DNA of 64,000 nt, taken from assembly GCA_015068975.1 (NCBI GenBank), contig SVJM01000002.1, positions 1 to 64,000 on the forward strand. Reading direction: 5' to 3'. This document shows positions 50,687 to 59,822 of this stretch, in pieces. Positions within the stretch are counted from its first letter, which is position 1. Each line of letters opens with the position of its first letter. The translations under genes were made by a program, and so were the position numbers. Below the pieces are notes generated by a model. It had not been told where the DNA came from and searched no databases. It worked only from the letters and a program-made list of their open reading frames with translations. The DNA is from Oscillospiraceae bacterium (lineage in GTDB: Bacteria > Bacillota > Clostridia > UMGS1810).

Positions 50687-51373
50687 ATGAAAAGAAAAGA
50701 AGCGTTTCAACAAATAATCGGTTATAAATTCAATAACATATCCTATCTTACAACTGCTCTCACTCACAGCTCATACCTTAACGAATCAGGCAATAAAAAT
50801 CACAGTAAATGTAATGAGCGAATGGAATTTCTCGGGGATTCTATCCTTGGTCTTTGTGTAGCAAAGTATCTTTTTAAAGAATACCCTGACTACCCCGAAG
50901 GCAAAATGTCTAAGCTCAGAGCACTTGTCGTATGCGAAAACACCCTCTCGGATATTGCCGAAAAATTCGGTCTTGGCGATTATATCTATATGTCAAACGG
51001 AGAAGAGCTTACCGGCGGAAGAAAGAGAAAATCCATTCTTTCAGATGCTATGGAATCTGTAATTGCCGCTGTATTTCTGGATTCTTCCTTCGAAGTGGCA
51101 GAAAGCTTTGTTTTAAGCTTCATTATACCTTATATCAGGGATGCAGTATCGGGCAAGCTTATTAATTCCGATTTCAAAACAGCCCTTCAGGAAAAATGCC
51201 AGGCTCTTGGAAAGAAGGTTTCATATGAGCTTACAGGCGAAACAGGCCCTGATCATATGAAAATGTTTGAGAGTGCTGTATATATCGATGGCGTACTCAT
51301 AGCAAAGGGTGAAGGCAAAAGTAAGAGAGAATCCGAGCAGAATGCTGCAGGGAAATGTCTTAAGGAATTATAG
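50687..51373 (+). CDS. rnc: Ribonuclease III
   Basis: The 228-residue protein has the RNase III signature NERMEFLGDSILGL (residues 42-55), with the catalytic acidic residues completed by SDAMESVIAAVFLD near 118. A C-terminal double-stranded RNA-binding domain (DFKTALQEKCQALGKKVSYE onward, to SKRESEQNAAGKCL) follows. It trims rRNA precursors and other structured RNA. The ribosome site is weak and the start lies four bases after acpP, so translation is probably coupled. Hairpin arrays in this genome, if transcribed, are possible substrates. Confidence 0.96.
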   Translation: MKRKEAFQQIIGYKFNNISYLTTALTHSSYLNESGNKNHSKCNERMEFLGDSILGLCVAKYLFKEYPDYPEGKMSKLRALVVCENTLSDIAEKFGLGDYIYMSNGEELTGGRKRKSILSDAMESVIAAVFLDSSFEVAESFVLSFIIPYIRDAVSGKLINSDFKTALQEKCQALGKKVSYELTGETGPDHMKMFESAVYIDGVLIAKGEGKSKRESEQNAAGKCLKEL

Positions 51374-51376
51374 TAT

Positions 51377-52378
51377 ATGGCACATATAAATATACCTGTC
51401 TTCGTCCCTCACTCCGGTTGTCCTCACCAGTGCGTGTTTTGCAATCAGAAGACAATTACAGGGCAAAAATCTCCTGTTACAATCGAAAATGCAGAAAAGA
51501 TTATAACCGAACATTTACAAACTGTCACTGATAATGACTTTGTAGAAATTGCTTTTTTTGGCGGAAGCTTCACCGCAATTGATATAGAAACACAAACTGA
51601 GCTTTGTGCTCTTGCAAAAAAATATATCGATATGGGCAAAGTCCATACATTCAGATGCTCTACCAGACCCGATTGTATAAATGAAGAAATCCTCGATAAC
51701 TTAAGAAGCTTTGGAATAGGCACCATAGAGCTTGGTGTGCAGTCAACAGACCGGGAGGTTCTTCTTCTCTCAGAAAGAGGTCATACAAGAGAAGATGTGA
51801 TCAGAGCATCAAAGCTTATTAAGGCTTACGGAATCAATCTTGGGCTTCAGATGATGACAAATCTCCCGGGTGATACATTTGAAAAATCAATAAAAACCTG
51901 TGAGGACCTTATAAGCTTAAAGCCTTCCTGTGTACGTGTATATCCTACACTGACCCTTGAAGGTACAAAGCTTCATTCTATGTACAAAGAAGGAAGCTAT
52001 GTCCCCTACACTCTTGAAGATACCGTTGAATTATTAAGTGTACTGATGGAAAAATTCAACCAAGCGAATATAGACGTTATACGTGTAGGATTGCAGACTA
52101 CAGACGAAATCAATTCTGATACTGTAATCGGTCCCTATCATCAGGCAATAAGAGAGCTTGCCGAGTCGAGAATATTCAGGAAAAAACTCGAAAGTGCCTT
52201 ATCGTATAAAAAAGACACAATTTTCGATGTGTATGTTAATCCGAAATATGTATCAAAAGCTATTGGTCAGAAGCGGTGCAACATAATGTATTTCAAAGAT
52301 AAATACAATATTGTTTTAAACATCAGACCTGATGAAAGTATACAAAACTCTTCCTTTGTTGTAAAAGGAGGATCCTGA
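51377..52378 (+). CDS. Elp3-like radical SAM protein
   Basis: The 333-residue protein has the radical SAM cluster motif CPHQCVFCNQ (CxxxCxxC, residues 14-21), FFGGSFTAID near 60, STRPDCIN near 95, IELGVQSTDREVL near 120 and GLQMMTNLPGD near 155. It binds a 4Fe-4S cluster and S-adenosylmethionine. Members related to Elp3/YhcC lie next to rnc in many Clostridia, but their substrate is not settled; no acetyltransferase domain is present here. AAGGAATT precedes the ATG, three bases after the rnc stop. Confidence 0.88.
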   Translation: MAHINIPVFVPHSGCPHQCVFCNQKTITGQKSPVTIENAEKIITEHLQTVTDNDFVEIAFFGGSFTAIDIETQTELCALAKKYIDMGKVHTFRCSTRPDCINEEILDNLRSFGIGTIELGVQSTDREVLLLSERGHTREDVIRASKLIKAYGINLGLQMMTNLPGDTFEKSIKTCEDLISLKPSCVRVYPTLTLEGTKLHSMYKEGSYVPYTLEDTVELLSVLMEKFNQANIDVIRVGLQTTDEINSDTVIGPYHQAIRELAESRIFRKKLESALSYKKDTIFDVYVNPKYVSKAIGQKRCNIMYFKDKYNIVLNIRPDESIQNSSFVVKGGS

Positions 52379-52848
52379 TGACAAAAACAACATTATGTTA
52401 TATAGAAAAAGATGGTTCTTATCTTATGCTTCACCGCACAAAGAAGAAAAATGATGCCAACGAAGGTAAATGGATAGGTATCGGAGGCAAATTTCTTCCC
52501 GGCGAAACAAGTGAAGAATGTCTTATCAGAGAAGCAAAGGAAGAAACCGGTCTTGACCTTATAAGTTATAAGCTAAAAGGCATTGTTACCTTTCTTTCAG
52601 ACATATACGATGACGAAGAAATGTATTTGTATGTTTGTGATGAGTTTTCAGGTGAGCTTTCAGAGTGTGACGAAGGCGAGCTTAAATGGATAAAAAAAGA
52701 AGCTGTTCCTCTCCTTAATTTATGGGAAGGTGACAGAATATTTCTGAAGCTTCTTTCAGATAATCATCCCTATTTCACTCTTTGCCTTAAATACAAAAAA
52801 GATACATTAACAGAAGCTATACTGGACAATCAAATAAAAATAGTATGA
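52378..52848 (+). CDS. Nudix hydrolase (MutT-like)
   Basis: The 156-residue protein has the Nudix box GGKFLPGETSEECLIREAKE followed by ETGL (residues 37-60), with all Glu ligands in place. MutT-type enzymes clean oxidised or unwanted nucleoside triphosphates. The ending and the LMLHRTKKKNDANEGKW opening resemble the 8-oxo-dGTP diphosphatase branch of Clostridia. The ATG overlaps the radical SAM stop (ATGA), preceded by AAAGGAGG, so the four genes from acpP form one operon ending at the 52854 terminator. Confidence 0.92.
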   Translation: MTKTTLCYIEKDGSYLMLHRTKKKNDANEGKWIGIGGKFLPGETSEECLIREAKEETGLDLISYKLKGIVTFLSDIYDDEEMYLYVCDEFSGELSECDEGELKWIKKEAVPLLNLWEGDRIFLKLLSDNHPYFTLCLKYKKDTLTEAILDNQIKIV

Positions 52849-52853
52849 CAATT

Positions 52854-52897
52854 TATGTGCACACTTTCCTTTTTGTGAAATGTGCACATATTTTTTT
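52854..52897 (+). terminator. Terminator of the acpP-nudix operon
   Basis: TATGTGCACA (52854-52863) pairs with TGTGCACATA (52881-52890), followed by seven T residues. Confidence 0.9.
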
Positions 52898-52929
52898 AAA
52901 AAATTCTACAAAAAGTTGAAAAACTTTTC

Positions 52930-52958
52930 TTGATTTTTACCGTTTTGTATGATATAAT
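52930..52958 (+). promoter_or_regulatory. Promoter for the secreted-protein cluster
   Basis: TTGATT, a 17-base spacer and TATAAT (52953-52958) lie 51 bases before the first secreted gene, which has AAAGGAG. A second TATATAAT-like box follows near 52968. Confidence 0.75.
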
Positions 52959-53009
52959 TACTTTGTTATATAATGAATAAAAATATTTTCTACCAAAGGA
53001 GATGCAAAC

Positions 53010-55055
53010 ATGAAGAAATTTTTATCAATCATTCTTACAACTGCAATTGTGCTTTCATTGGCTGTTAGCCCTGCTATGGCTCAGACAACTGATGAAATTA
53101 TCAATGCATCCGGCGATAACTGGGAACCTGTATGTGTTCTTGATTTCGCTGACTTCGACAACCCGGTTACAAGTGTTGGCTCTAAAGCAACCTTTGCTTT
53201 TACAGGTATGTCCACAACAGCCGGCTTCGTAGATAAAGAGAATAACGTTACATATCCGGATTTGTCACAGAAACAGACTGTTGTAACAAAAGAAGATATT
53301 GCAAAGGCTTATCCACATCTTGAGCATAATGCCATGAATGATAAATATCTCAAGTGGGAAAAGAACCTTGCTTCAGCGATGTTCCGTGTAAACAACATCT
53401 TCCCCGAAACTCTTCTCAAAAAAGGCGACATAATCAGACTTTCCCTGGAAATGTGCGTTACAGACATTGTTACACATGTTAATGCTGATGGTTCAGCTGT
53501 ACCTGTAGACAACACCTGTGTAGATAATCTTAAATTTAACCTTGCGGTTACTCCGGGATCAGGTAACGGTACAGTTGTAACAAGTTCACCAATCCCCATC
53601 AACCAGTGGGTAACAATTAACGCTTACTATACTGTAGCGGATACTACTCTTGATTCAATCAAATTTGACCCAGGTATCCAGGGTAACAGCATAAACTGTG
53701 TTACAAAGCCTTTTGCAAAAACTGTATTTATAGGCAGACTTTCTTACGAAAAGCTGAGAAACAACAATCAGCCTGTTCAGGATCAGATTAACTATACAGA
53801 AGATTTCGAAAGATATAATCATACTTCCGACAAATATACTGTAAACGGAACAAAGGTTACAAACGATACTACAGTTACAGACAAGCTTTACTTTGTGACA
53901 CCTATTGCAACTGCAGACTCAGGTGTTCTCGGAGAAGCAAATATGTCTTATTTAGACAGTGCCAACCCTAACGATAAGAGCAAGTATGCAAAGGGCAGCA
54001 CAACAATTGATTCAAACAATAAATACGAATATGTGTACCCTACAAGCGGTACTGCCAACGGCAAATATCACCTCACAGGTGATGCATCTCTCGGTGATAC
54101 AGGTGTAACAGATGCTACTTTTGGTATTGGTTATGCCGGAAATAAATATTTCTCCACTTCAGAGCATTTAAGTGCTGCAGACAGACTTTCATCAAGCTCA
54201 GCCAAGAGATCTGTTATCACTCTTCCAAATGCTTATTCAGGCAAAAATATGCTTGTAGCTTCCGGTCTATACAACAAATATGCAGCAGTAAGAATGAACA
54301 ATATCTTCGGTTCTCACCCATCAAAAAGCGATGTTGGTAAGAAGATGATTATTTCTTATTATGTATATGCAGACTCAAAAATGGGTGCATACAAAGCATC
54401 AAATAAATCCTATGACGCTGCTGAAGCTATTGCAGTTGACAAAACAAAACCTGTTAAACTTATGACAAGCTTCAATGGTCCTATGGGTAATATCTACAAG
54501 TACAGATTGTCATATGATGATACTGCAATTGCATCTTCTGATATACCTTGGGATACATGGACAAAGGTTCAGGTTCTTTGCGAAATAACTTCAGAAGGTA
54601 TCGACAATCTTGTAATCGAAAATGGTGAAAATACACTTAAAAACTGTCTCCAGATTTCACAGTTTGGTGCAACAGATCAGATTGCTGACACACTCTATTT
54701 TGACAATCTTTCAGTACAGGAACTTGAAGCAGGTACAAAAGCAGAATATGCTGTATATAAATTTGATGGTTCATACGATATCGCAGTTAAGATTTTGTCT
54801 TCTACAGAAGCGGGCACCCCTACAGTTCAGCTTGTAGTTGGTGAATATGATATCGACAACAGACTCCTTTCTGTAAGAACTTCTGAGAACAAAACCTTCT
54901 CATTCTCACAGCTTCCGGTATCAGTTTCTGTTTCTAACTTCAAACCATTAAAAGAAACAACTACACTCAGAGCATTTCTTATCGATTCTTACACAGGACT
55001 TTGCCCATACATCTCTCCTACAGATGTAAAAGTAATTGCAGAAGAAATCGAATAA
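53010..55055 (+). CDS. Large secreted protein of unknown function, carbohydrate-locus member
   Basis: The 681-residue protein has a signal peptide (FLSIILTTAIVLSLAVSPAM, cut near AMAQ). At least two beta-sandwich-type regions follow: about 45-250, and 260-570 opening with INYTEDFERYNHTSDKYTVN, where a strand pair VQELEAGTKAEYAVYKFDG closes it. The final 90 residues (YDIAVKILSSTEAGTPTVQL onward) resemble the C-terminal modules of the next genes. I see no glycosidase signature, sortase motif or SLH domain. Carbohydrate binding or surface display is plausible. It is first in the cluster, behind a good promoter, with a terminator-like hairpin after it. Confidence 0.65.
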   Translation: MKKFLSIILTTAIVLSLAVSPAMAQTTDEIINASGDNWEPVCVLDFADFDNPVTSVGSKATFAFTGMSTTAGFVDKENNVTYPDLSQKQTVVTKEDIAKAYPHLEHNAMNDKYLKWEKNLASAMFRVNNIFPETLLKKGDIIRLSLEMCVTDIVTHVNADGSAVPVDNTCVDNLKFNLAVTPGSGNGTVVTSSPIPINQWVTINAYYTVADTTLDSIKFDPGIQGNSINCVTKPFAKTVFIGRLSYEKLRNNNQPVQDQINYTEDFERYNHTSDKYTVNGTKVTNDTTVTDKLYFVTPIATADSGVLGEANMSYLDSANPNDKSKYAKGSTTIDSNNKYEYVYPTSGTANGKYHLTGDASLGDTGVTDATFGIGYAGNKYFSTSEHLSAADRLSSSSAKRSVITLPNAYSGKNMLVASGLYNKYAAVRMNNIFGSHPSKSDVGKKMIISYYVYADSKMGAYKASNKSYDAAEAIAVDKTKPVKLMTSFNGPMGNIYKYRLSYDDTAIASSDIPWDTWTKVQVLCEITSEGIDNLVIENGENTLKNCLQISQFGATDQIADTLYFDNLSVQELEAGTKAEYAVYKFDGSYDIAVKILSSTEAGTPTVQLVVGEYDIDNRLLSVRTSENKTFSFSQLPVSVSVSNFKPLKETTTLRAFLIDSYTGLCPYISPTDVKVIAEEIE

Positions 55056-55068
55056 TTTTATAATAAAT

Positions 55069-55108
55069 GCGGCTTATGGTCTGCTAAGAGCTGACATAAG
55101 TCGCTTTT
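55069..55108 (+). terminator. Hairpin terminator or attenuator between the first two secreted genes
   Basis: GCGGCTTATG (55069-55078) pairs with CATAAGTCGC (55095-55104) followed by TTTTATTTATT. The GH10 gene 24 bases later has no clear own promoter, so partial read-through is likely. Confidence 0.75.
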
Positions 55109-55131
55109 ATTTATTACAAACAGGAGGATTT

Positions 55132-58100
55132 ATGAAAAAAATATCTGCAATCGCACTTTGTATAACGATGATTTTTTCAACATTATCTTTTAACACATTT
55201 GCAGCTGAAGAGGAACAATCAAAGCTTATAAGACGATCTGTACCAACGGAATTTGAAATGTCAAATGCCATAGATGATCTTAAATACTATACAACAGATA
55301 ATTACGATGGATTTTACAACAGCCTTAAAATAGGAAACGAAACACTTACAACCTATGATTTTTATAACAATTCTGCTCTTGCAGGTTCAGAAAAGACCTA
55401 CGGTACAGCTGAAACAGTCACATTAGAAAACACAGATTATCCAAAAGCTGTTCGTCTTTCTGTAAATACCATCCCATCAAAGGAAACATCACTCATATAT
55501 AATATAGGAACAAAAAATCTGGATAGCGGTGTTATTACTCTTGAAGAAGATGCTACCTATCTGCTCTCCTTCTCTGCAAGACTTGTATCAGGCGGAACAG
55601 ACGGAAAGGGTATTATCAAGCATCAGATCCAGGAAAATATAGACGAAGAAAACGATGCTTATAAAAAAGCACTTTTCAAAGAAACTAAGATCGGATCAGA
55701 ATGGGAAACATTTTATATTCCGTTCAGTGCAGTCAATGGATATAATACTTATACATATTCAATAAGAATCGGATATGCTCTTCAGGTAATAGAAATCGCT
55801 GATTTGAGAATTACATATCAGGGCACTGAATACACAGCCGATACTTTCCCTTTGGATACTGCACCCACAATTACCCCTACTCTCCTTTCTAATTATGAAG
55901 CGAATATGCTATCAGGCATCAGTGGTGATGAAGCATCATATGGTTCTTTTGAAATTGTAGATGTTGAAGATCAGCCCTTCTCAAAAGCAATCAAGCTTAA
56001 TACAAATACAGCTGCAACAAAAGACACAAGACTTATATTAAGAGTTGGAAACAAAAATGCAGAGAGCGGTGTATTAACGCTTGACGAAAATTCAGTTTAT
56101 CTTATCTCCTTCTATGCAAGACTTACATCTGGCGGTAACAATTCCGGATATGGTGTAATCAAACATCAGGTACAGGAAACCAGAGTGGAAGAAGTAGAAT
56201 CATATACAAAGGCAGTTTTTGCGCAATCTATGATAGATTCCAACTGGAAAAAGTACTATATTCCTTTCAAAGCTGTATTAGACAGTGATGGAGAATACTA
56301 TACTGAATACAAATATAGCATAAGATTTGGTTACAATGTACAGGAATTAGAAATTGCCGATTTAAAAATCACAAATCAAGGCTCTATCCACGATATTTCT
56401 GAATATCCTATTGATATTCCAAACCAGTATCCTTACCTTACAGAAGGTCAACAGTGGAGGAAGGATGCACTTGACAGAATCGAAAGAATCAGAAAAGGTG
56501 ATTTCAAAGTTGTCGTAAAAGATACATTTGGAAATCCCGTAAAGGATGCAAAAGTTGAAATAGATATGTTTGAGCATCAGTTCCCATTCGGATCCTGTGC
56601 AAACGGAAACACATCAAAAACTACTGCGAATGCTGAAAATTACAAAAAATACTTTGCAGAAAACTTCAATGCAATGGTACATGAAACAGTCCTCAAATGG
56701 GGTCCCTATGAATCAGACAGAGACAACGGAAAAAACTCCGGTCAAGACCACATTGACATACTTAAAGCTCTTGGTGTCAAATACTTCAGAGGGCATCAGC
56801 TTGTATGGGAAAAAATGCAAAGCCGTCTTGGAACATGGCTTACAGCAGAAAGAATGGGTCCTATCATAGAAGCGGGTGACAGAGAAGCATTTGATACAGA
56901 AACAGAAGCCCATATCAAAGAAGTGATACAGAAATACCCTGATATAACAGAATGGGATGTACTAAATGAGGAAGTTAACAACAGACTTATGCGTGACAGC
57001 TTTGATGATGAGCTTATCCCACTGGACTGGCTTAAATGGTCAAGAGAATATGCATACCCCGGCACAAAGCTTGTATACAACGAAGCAGCCTATATAAACA
57101 ATGAAACATTCTATTCATTCCTGGATATGTTGAAATCCAACAATGCAGAAGTAGATATTATAGGTCTTCAGTCACATTATGATACATGTGAACACACACC
57201 TGAAGAAACTCTTGAAACATATTCAAAAATCAAAAATGAATATGGCTATGATGTGAAAGTAACTGAATTTTCCTGCGGTGAAATCTATGATGAAGAATTA
57301 CAGGCAAGCTACCTAAGAGATATGCTTATTGCAGCATTTTCTCACGAAGCAGTACAGGGATTCTTGTTCTGGGGATTCTGGGACGGCTCAGTATATGCAA
57401 CAGTTTCACCTTTCTATACAACCGACTGGCAGCTTAAAGAAGCCGGCAAACAATATCAGGATCTTGTGTATAACAAATGGTGGACTAAGGACGAAATTGC
57501 TTATACTAATGATAACGGTGAAGCAACCCTCAGAGGATACTACGGAAACTATGATGTAACCGTATCCACAGATTGTGAAGAAAAAACTGTAGAAGCAGTA
57601 TTTTTCAATAACACTGACAACACCCTTGAAGTAACAGTAAAAGATTATCAGGTGCCTGAATTCACACAGGATGCACATTCATTTATATACTCAGGAAAAG
57701 TTGTAGTAGAAGGAAAGTCAGACGCGATTGACTCTTCCCTTCTTGATCCAAATTATCTTCACAACGCAGCCACACTTCTTCTTGTGAAAAATGACGGAAA
57801 TCCGGTTTCTGCTTCAAATATATTGAACATTCAGCAGACAAATATAGATGCTGATGGCAATTACAGATTTGAATTTGTATACGACGGATTCGAATATATA
57901 CCAAAAGAAGAAATACCAAATTGCTATATGATAGTCAATATCAACGGAAAAAATGCAACAGACACTGTGATTTCGTCAGATGTATATCCGAACTGTCTCA
58001 GCCTTGATTTTGATACAAGCACAACTGAAGGTAAGCTTTCGCTTAATGCCACAATAAGCAATCTTATCAACAAATCAGGACTTGATATTGCTGTTTACAC

Positions 58101-58299
58101 AGCATTCTATTCAGAATCAGGAAAAATGCTTGGCCTTACAAAAACCGCATCATCCCTTACAGGAAATACGAAAGATACAATCGAAATTAAGGATATTGAA
58201 ATTCCTGACGCCACCTTTAACGCAAAGGTAATGTTCTGGATAAATAATTCTAAACTTACACCAATCTTTGGTGCAAAGACAATAGAGAATCTTAAATAA
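55132..58299 (+). CDS. Secreted GH10 xylanase-type enzyme with tandem binding modules
   Basis: The frame is open earlier, but AGGAGGATTT and a signal peptide (ISAIALCITMIFSTLSFNTF) set the start at 55132. The 1055-residue protein has two similar beta modules (about 35-215 and 220-400, both containing YIPF and a GVIKHQ/GIIKHQ segment), a short Ig-like part (GDFKVVVKDTFGNPVKDAKV) and a GH10 domain (about 455-795). The acid/base is E613 in TEWDVLNEEV and the nucleophile E712 in VKVTEFSCGE. C-terminal modules shared with the next gene follow. GH10 enzymes cut beta-1,4-xylan. Linkage specificity is not proved by sequence. Confidence 0.9.
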   Translation: MKKISAIALCITMIFSTLSFNTFAAEEEQSKLIRRSVPTEFEMSNAIDDLKYYTTDNYDGFYNSLKIGNETLTTYDFYNNSALAGSEKTYGTAETVTLENTDYPKAVRLSVNTIPSKETSLIYNIGTKNLDSGVITLEEDATYLLSFSARLVSGGTDGKGIIKHQIQENIDEENDAYKKALFKETKIGSEWETFYIPFSAVNGYNTYTYSIRIGYALQVIEIADLRITYQGTEYTADTFPLDTAPTITPTLLSNYEANMLSGISGDEASYGSFEIVDVEDQPFSKAIKLNTNTAATKDTRLILRVGNKNAESGVLTLDENSVYLISFYARLTSGGNNSGYGVIKHQVQETRVEEVESYTKAVFAQSMIDSNWKKYYIPFKAVLDSDGEYYTEYKYSIRFGYNVQELEIADLKITNQGSIHDISEYPIDIPNQYPYLTEGQQWRKDALDRIERIRKGDFKVVVKDTFGNPVKDAKVEIDMFEHQFPFGSCANGNTSKTTANAENYKKYFAENFNAMVHETVLKWGPYESDRDNGKNSGQDHIDILKALGVKYFRGHQLVWEKMQSRLGTWLTAERMGPIIEAGDREAFDTETEAHIKEVIQKYPDITEWDVLNEEVNNRLMRDSFDDELIPLDWLKWSREYAYPGTKLVYNEAAYINNETFYSFLDMLKSNNAEVDIIGLQSHYDTCEHTPEETLETYSKIKNEYGYDVKVTEFSCGEIYDEELQASYLRDMLIAAFSHEAVQGFLFWGFWDGSVYATVSPFYTTDWQLKEAGKQYQDLVYNKWWTKDEIAYTNDNGEATLRGYYGNYDVTVSTDCEEKTVEAVFFNNTDNTLEVTVKDYQVPEFTQDAHSFIYSGKVVVEGKSDAIDSSLLDPNYLHNAATLLLVKNDGNPVSASNILNIQQTNIDADGNYRFEFVYDGFEYIPKEEIPNCYMIVNINGKNATDTVISSDVYPNCLSLDFDTSTTEGKLSLNATISNLINKSGLDIAVYTAFYSESGKMLGLTKTASSLTGNTKDTIEIKDIEIPDATFNAKVMFWINNSKLTPIFGAKTIENLK

Positions 58300-58316
58300 C
58301 TGGAAGGAGAAATATA

Positions 58317-59804
58317 ATGAAAAAAATAACATCTTTATTACTTATCTTCACATTGATTATTTCATCACTCTTTTGCATGAGTGTATCCGCCTATGAAAAC
58401 GAAGCAATATCACTTGATGAATCATACAGAGTAATAATCAAAGGTAACATTGGCAGTGATAAGCTTGGTACAAATCACAAATACTTCGACAGAAAAGAAG
58501 TTACACTTACACTTAAAAACACATCAACAGGCGACGTAGACTATATTCAGCAGACAACAATAGATAATGAAGGAAATTATAAATTTGATTTTTACTGTGA
58601 CAATCTTACATATTCAACTACACAGGTTACAAGCCACACAGTAAGCCTTAATCTTGCAGGACAAAATGTAACAGATACTATAACTTCATCAAAAATAGTA
58701 TCCAAGTTTGTTACACTAACACTTCTCCCCTCCTACGACTCATTTAATGACAAAGTAAAACTCAATGCATTAATTGAAAACAGCTTCGGACTTGAAGTTG
58801 ACTACACACTTTATGTAGTATTCTATGGTGATGAAAACAGACTTCTTGATGTGGACAAAGTTCCACGCAAGACGACAGGAGATGTAAATGAATCTATATT
58901 GGATACAGAGGCGATTTCCATCCCTGATGGAACAAAGCTTATCAAGTTTATGGCATGGAACAACGAAGAAACTCTCATTCCATACACAACAGCAAGAGAA
59001 GTAGAACCTGATAACTTTGATGACAAAATTATCTGTATATTTAAATTAGATGACCTTGGATATGGAAACTATAAAAAATTTGACAAAGCATATAACTACT
59101 TTAAATCCTACGGCATTACACAGATTGGATTTGGTGCTGTTGGCCATTCTTGGTATGATTATAAAGATCAGTCTGACTATGATTCAGCATTTCTAACTAC
59201 AGTAAGAAAATGGGTAAATGACGGTGTGGAAATCTGGTGTCATGGAAACCTTCACAAAAGAAACGAAAGTGATACAACCACAGGTGATCAGGAAGGATAT
59301 GAATATTTCTCAGCTGATTCATATGCAACACAGCTCTACAACCTCCAGACCGCAGTAGATACTATCAACAATGACATTGGAAACGGATATAAAGTAAGAA
59401 CATTCGGTGCGCCATACAACGCTTGTTCCAAGACCACTGCAAAGGTACTTGCAGAAAATTACGATACTTTGGGTATCGAAACAGTTATGCTTGGCGAAAC
59501 TCTTACAAAGGATGCCTTCCACGATGATGAAGGAAACCCAACAACCTTCCCTGTAAACCTCGGAAACGATGCAAGAATTGAATCATCAACAGGTGTAATG
59601 AATTATGATAACTTTGTAAAGAAATTCAACTCAAATGTAAATGCGGGAAATAAAGTCCTGGTAATGCAGGGACACGGTGCACAATGGGATGACGCAGACT
59701 ATGCAGAGCTTGACAAAATCGTTCACTTCCTCTTGTCAAACCCTGACGTTACATTTATGACACCATCACAGTACTACGACTATTCACATCCTGCAACTAA
59801 ATAA
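58317..59804 (+). CDS. Secreted polysaccharide deacetylase-like protein with N-terminal shared modules
   Basis: The 495-residue protein has a signal peptide (LLLIFTLIISSLFCMSVSAY) and two beta modules (about 35-130 and 135-235) that match the C-terminal modules of the GH10 enzyme. A deacetylase-like domain follows: KLDDLGYG with D245/D246, WCHGNLHKR giving H309 and H313, VRTFGAPYNA near 362, and VMQGHGAQWD. The Asp-His-His set suggests a metal-dependent esterase of the CE4 type that removes acetyl groups. The motif order is a variant of CE4, so the substrate is uncertain. GAAGGAG precedes the ATG, 17 bases after the GH10 gene. Confidence 0.8.
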   Translation: MKKITSLLLIFTLIISSLFCMSVSAYENEAISLDESYRVIIKGNIGSDKLGTNHKYFDRKEVTLTLKNTSTGDVDYIQQTTIDNEGNYKFDFYCDNLTYSTTQVTSHTVSLNLAGQNVTDTITSSKIVSKFVTLTLLPSYDSFNDKVKLNALIENSFGLEVDYTLYVVFYGDENRLLDVDKVPRKTTGDVNESILDTEAISIPDGTKLIKFMAWNNEETLIPYTTAREVEPDNFDDKIICIFKLDDLGYGNYKKFDKAYNYFKSYGITQIGFGAVGHSWYDYKDQSDYDSAFLTTVRKWVNDGVEIWCHGNLHKRNESDTTTGDQEGYEYFSADSYATQLYNLQTAVDTINNDIGNGYKVRTFGAPYNACSKTTAKVLAENYDTLGIETVMLGETLTKDAFHDDEGNPTTFPVNLGNDARIESSTGVMNYDNFVKKFNSNVNAGNKVLVMQGHGAQWDDADYAELDKIVHFLLSNPDVTFMTPSQYYDYSHPATK

Positions 59805-59822
59805 CAGAAAGGTCTGATACTT

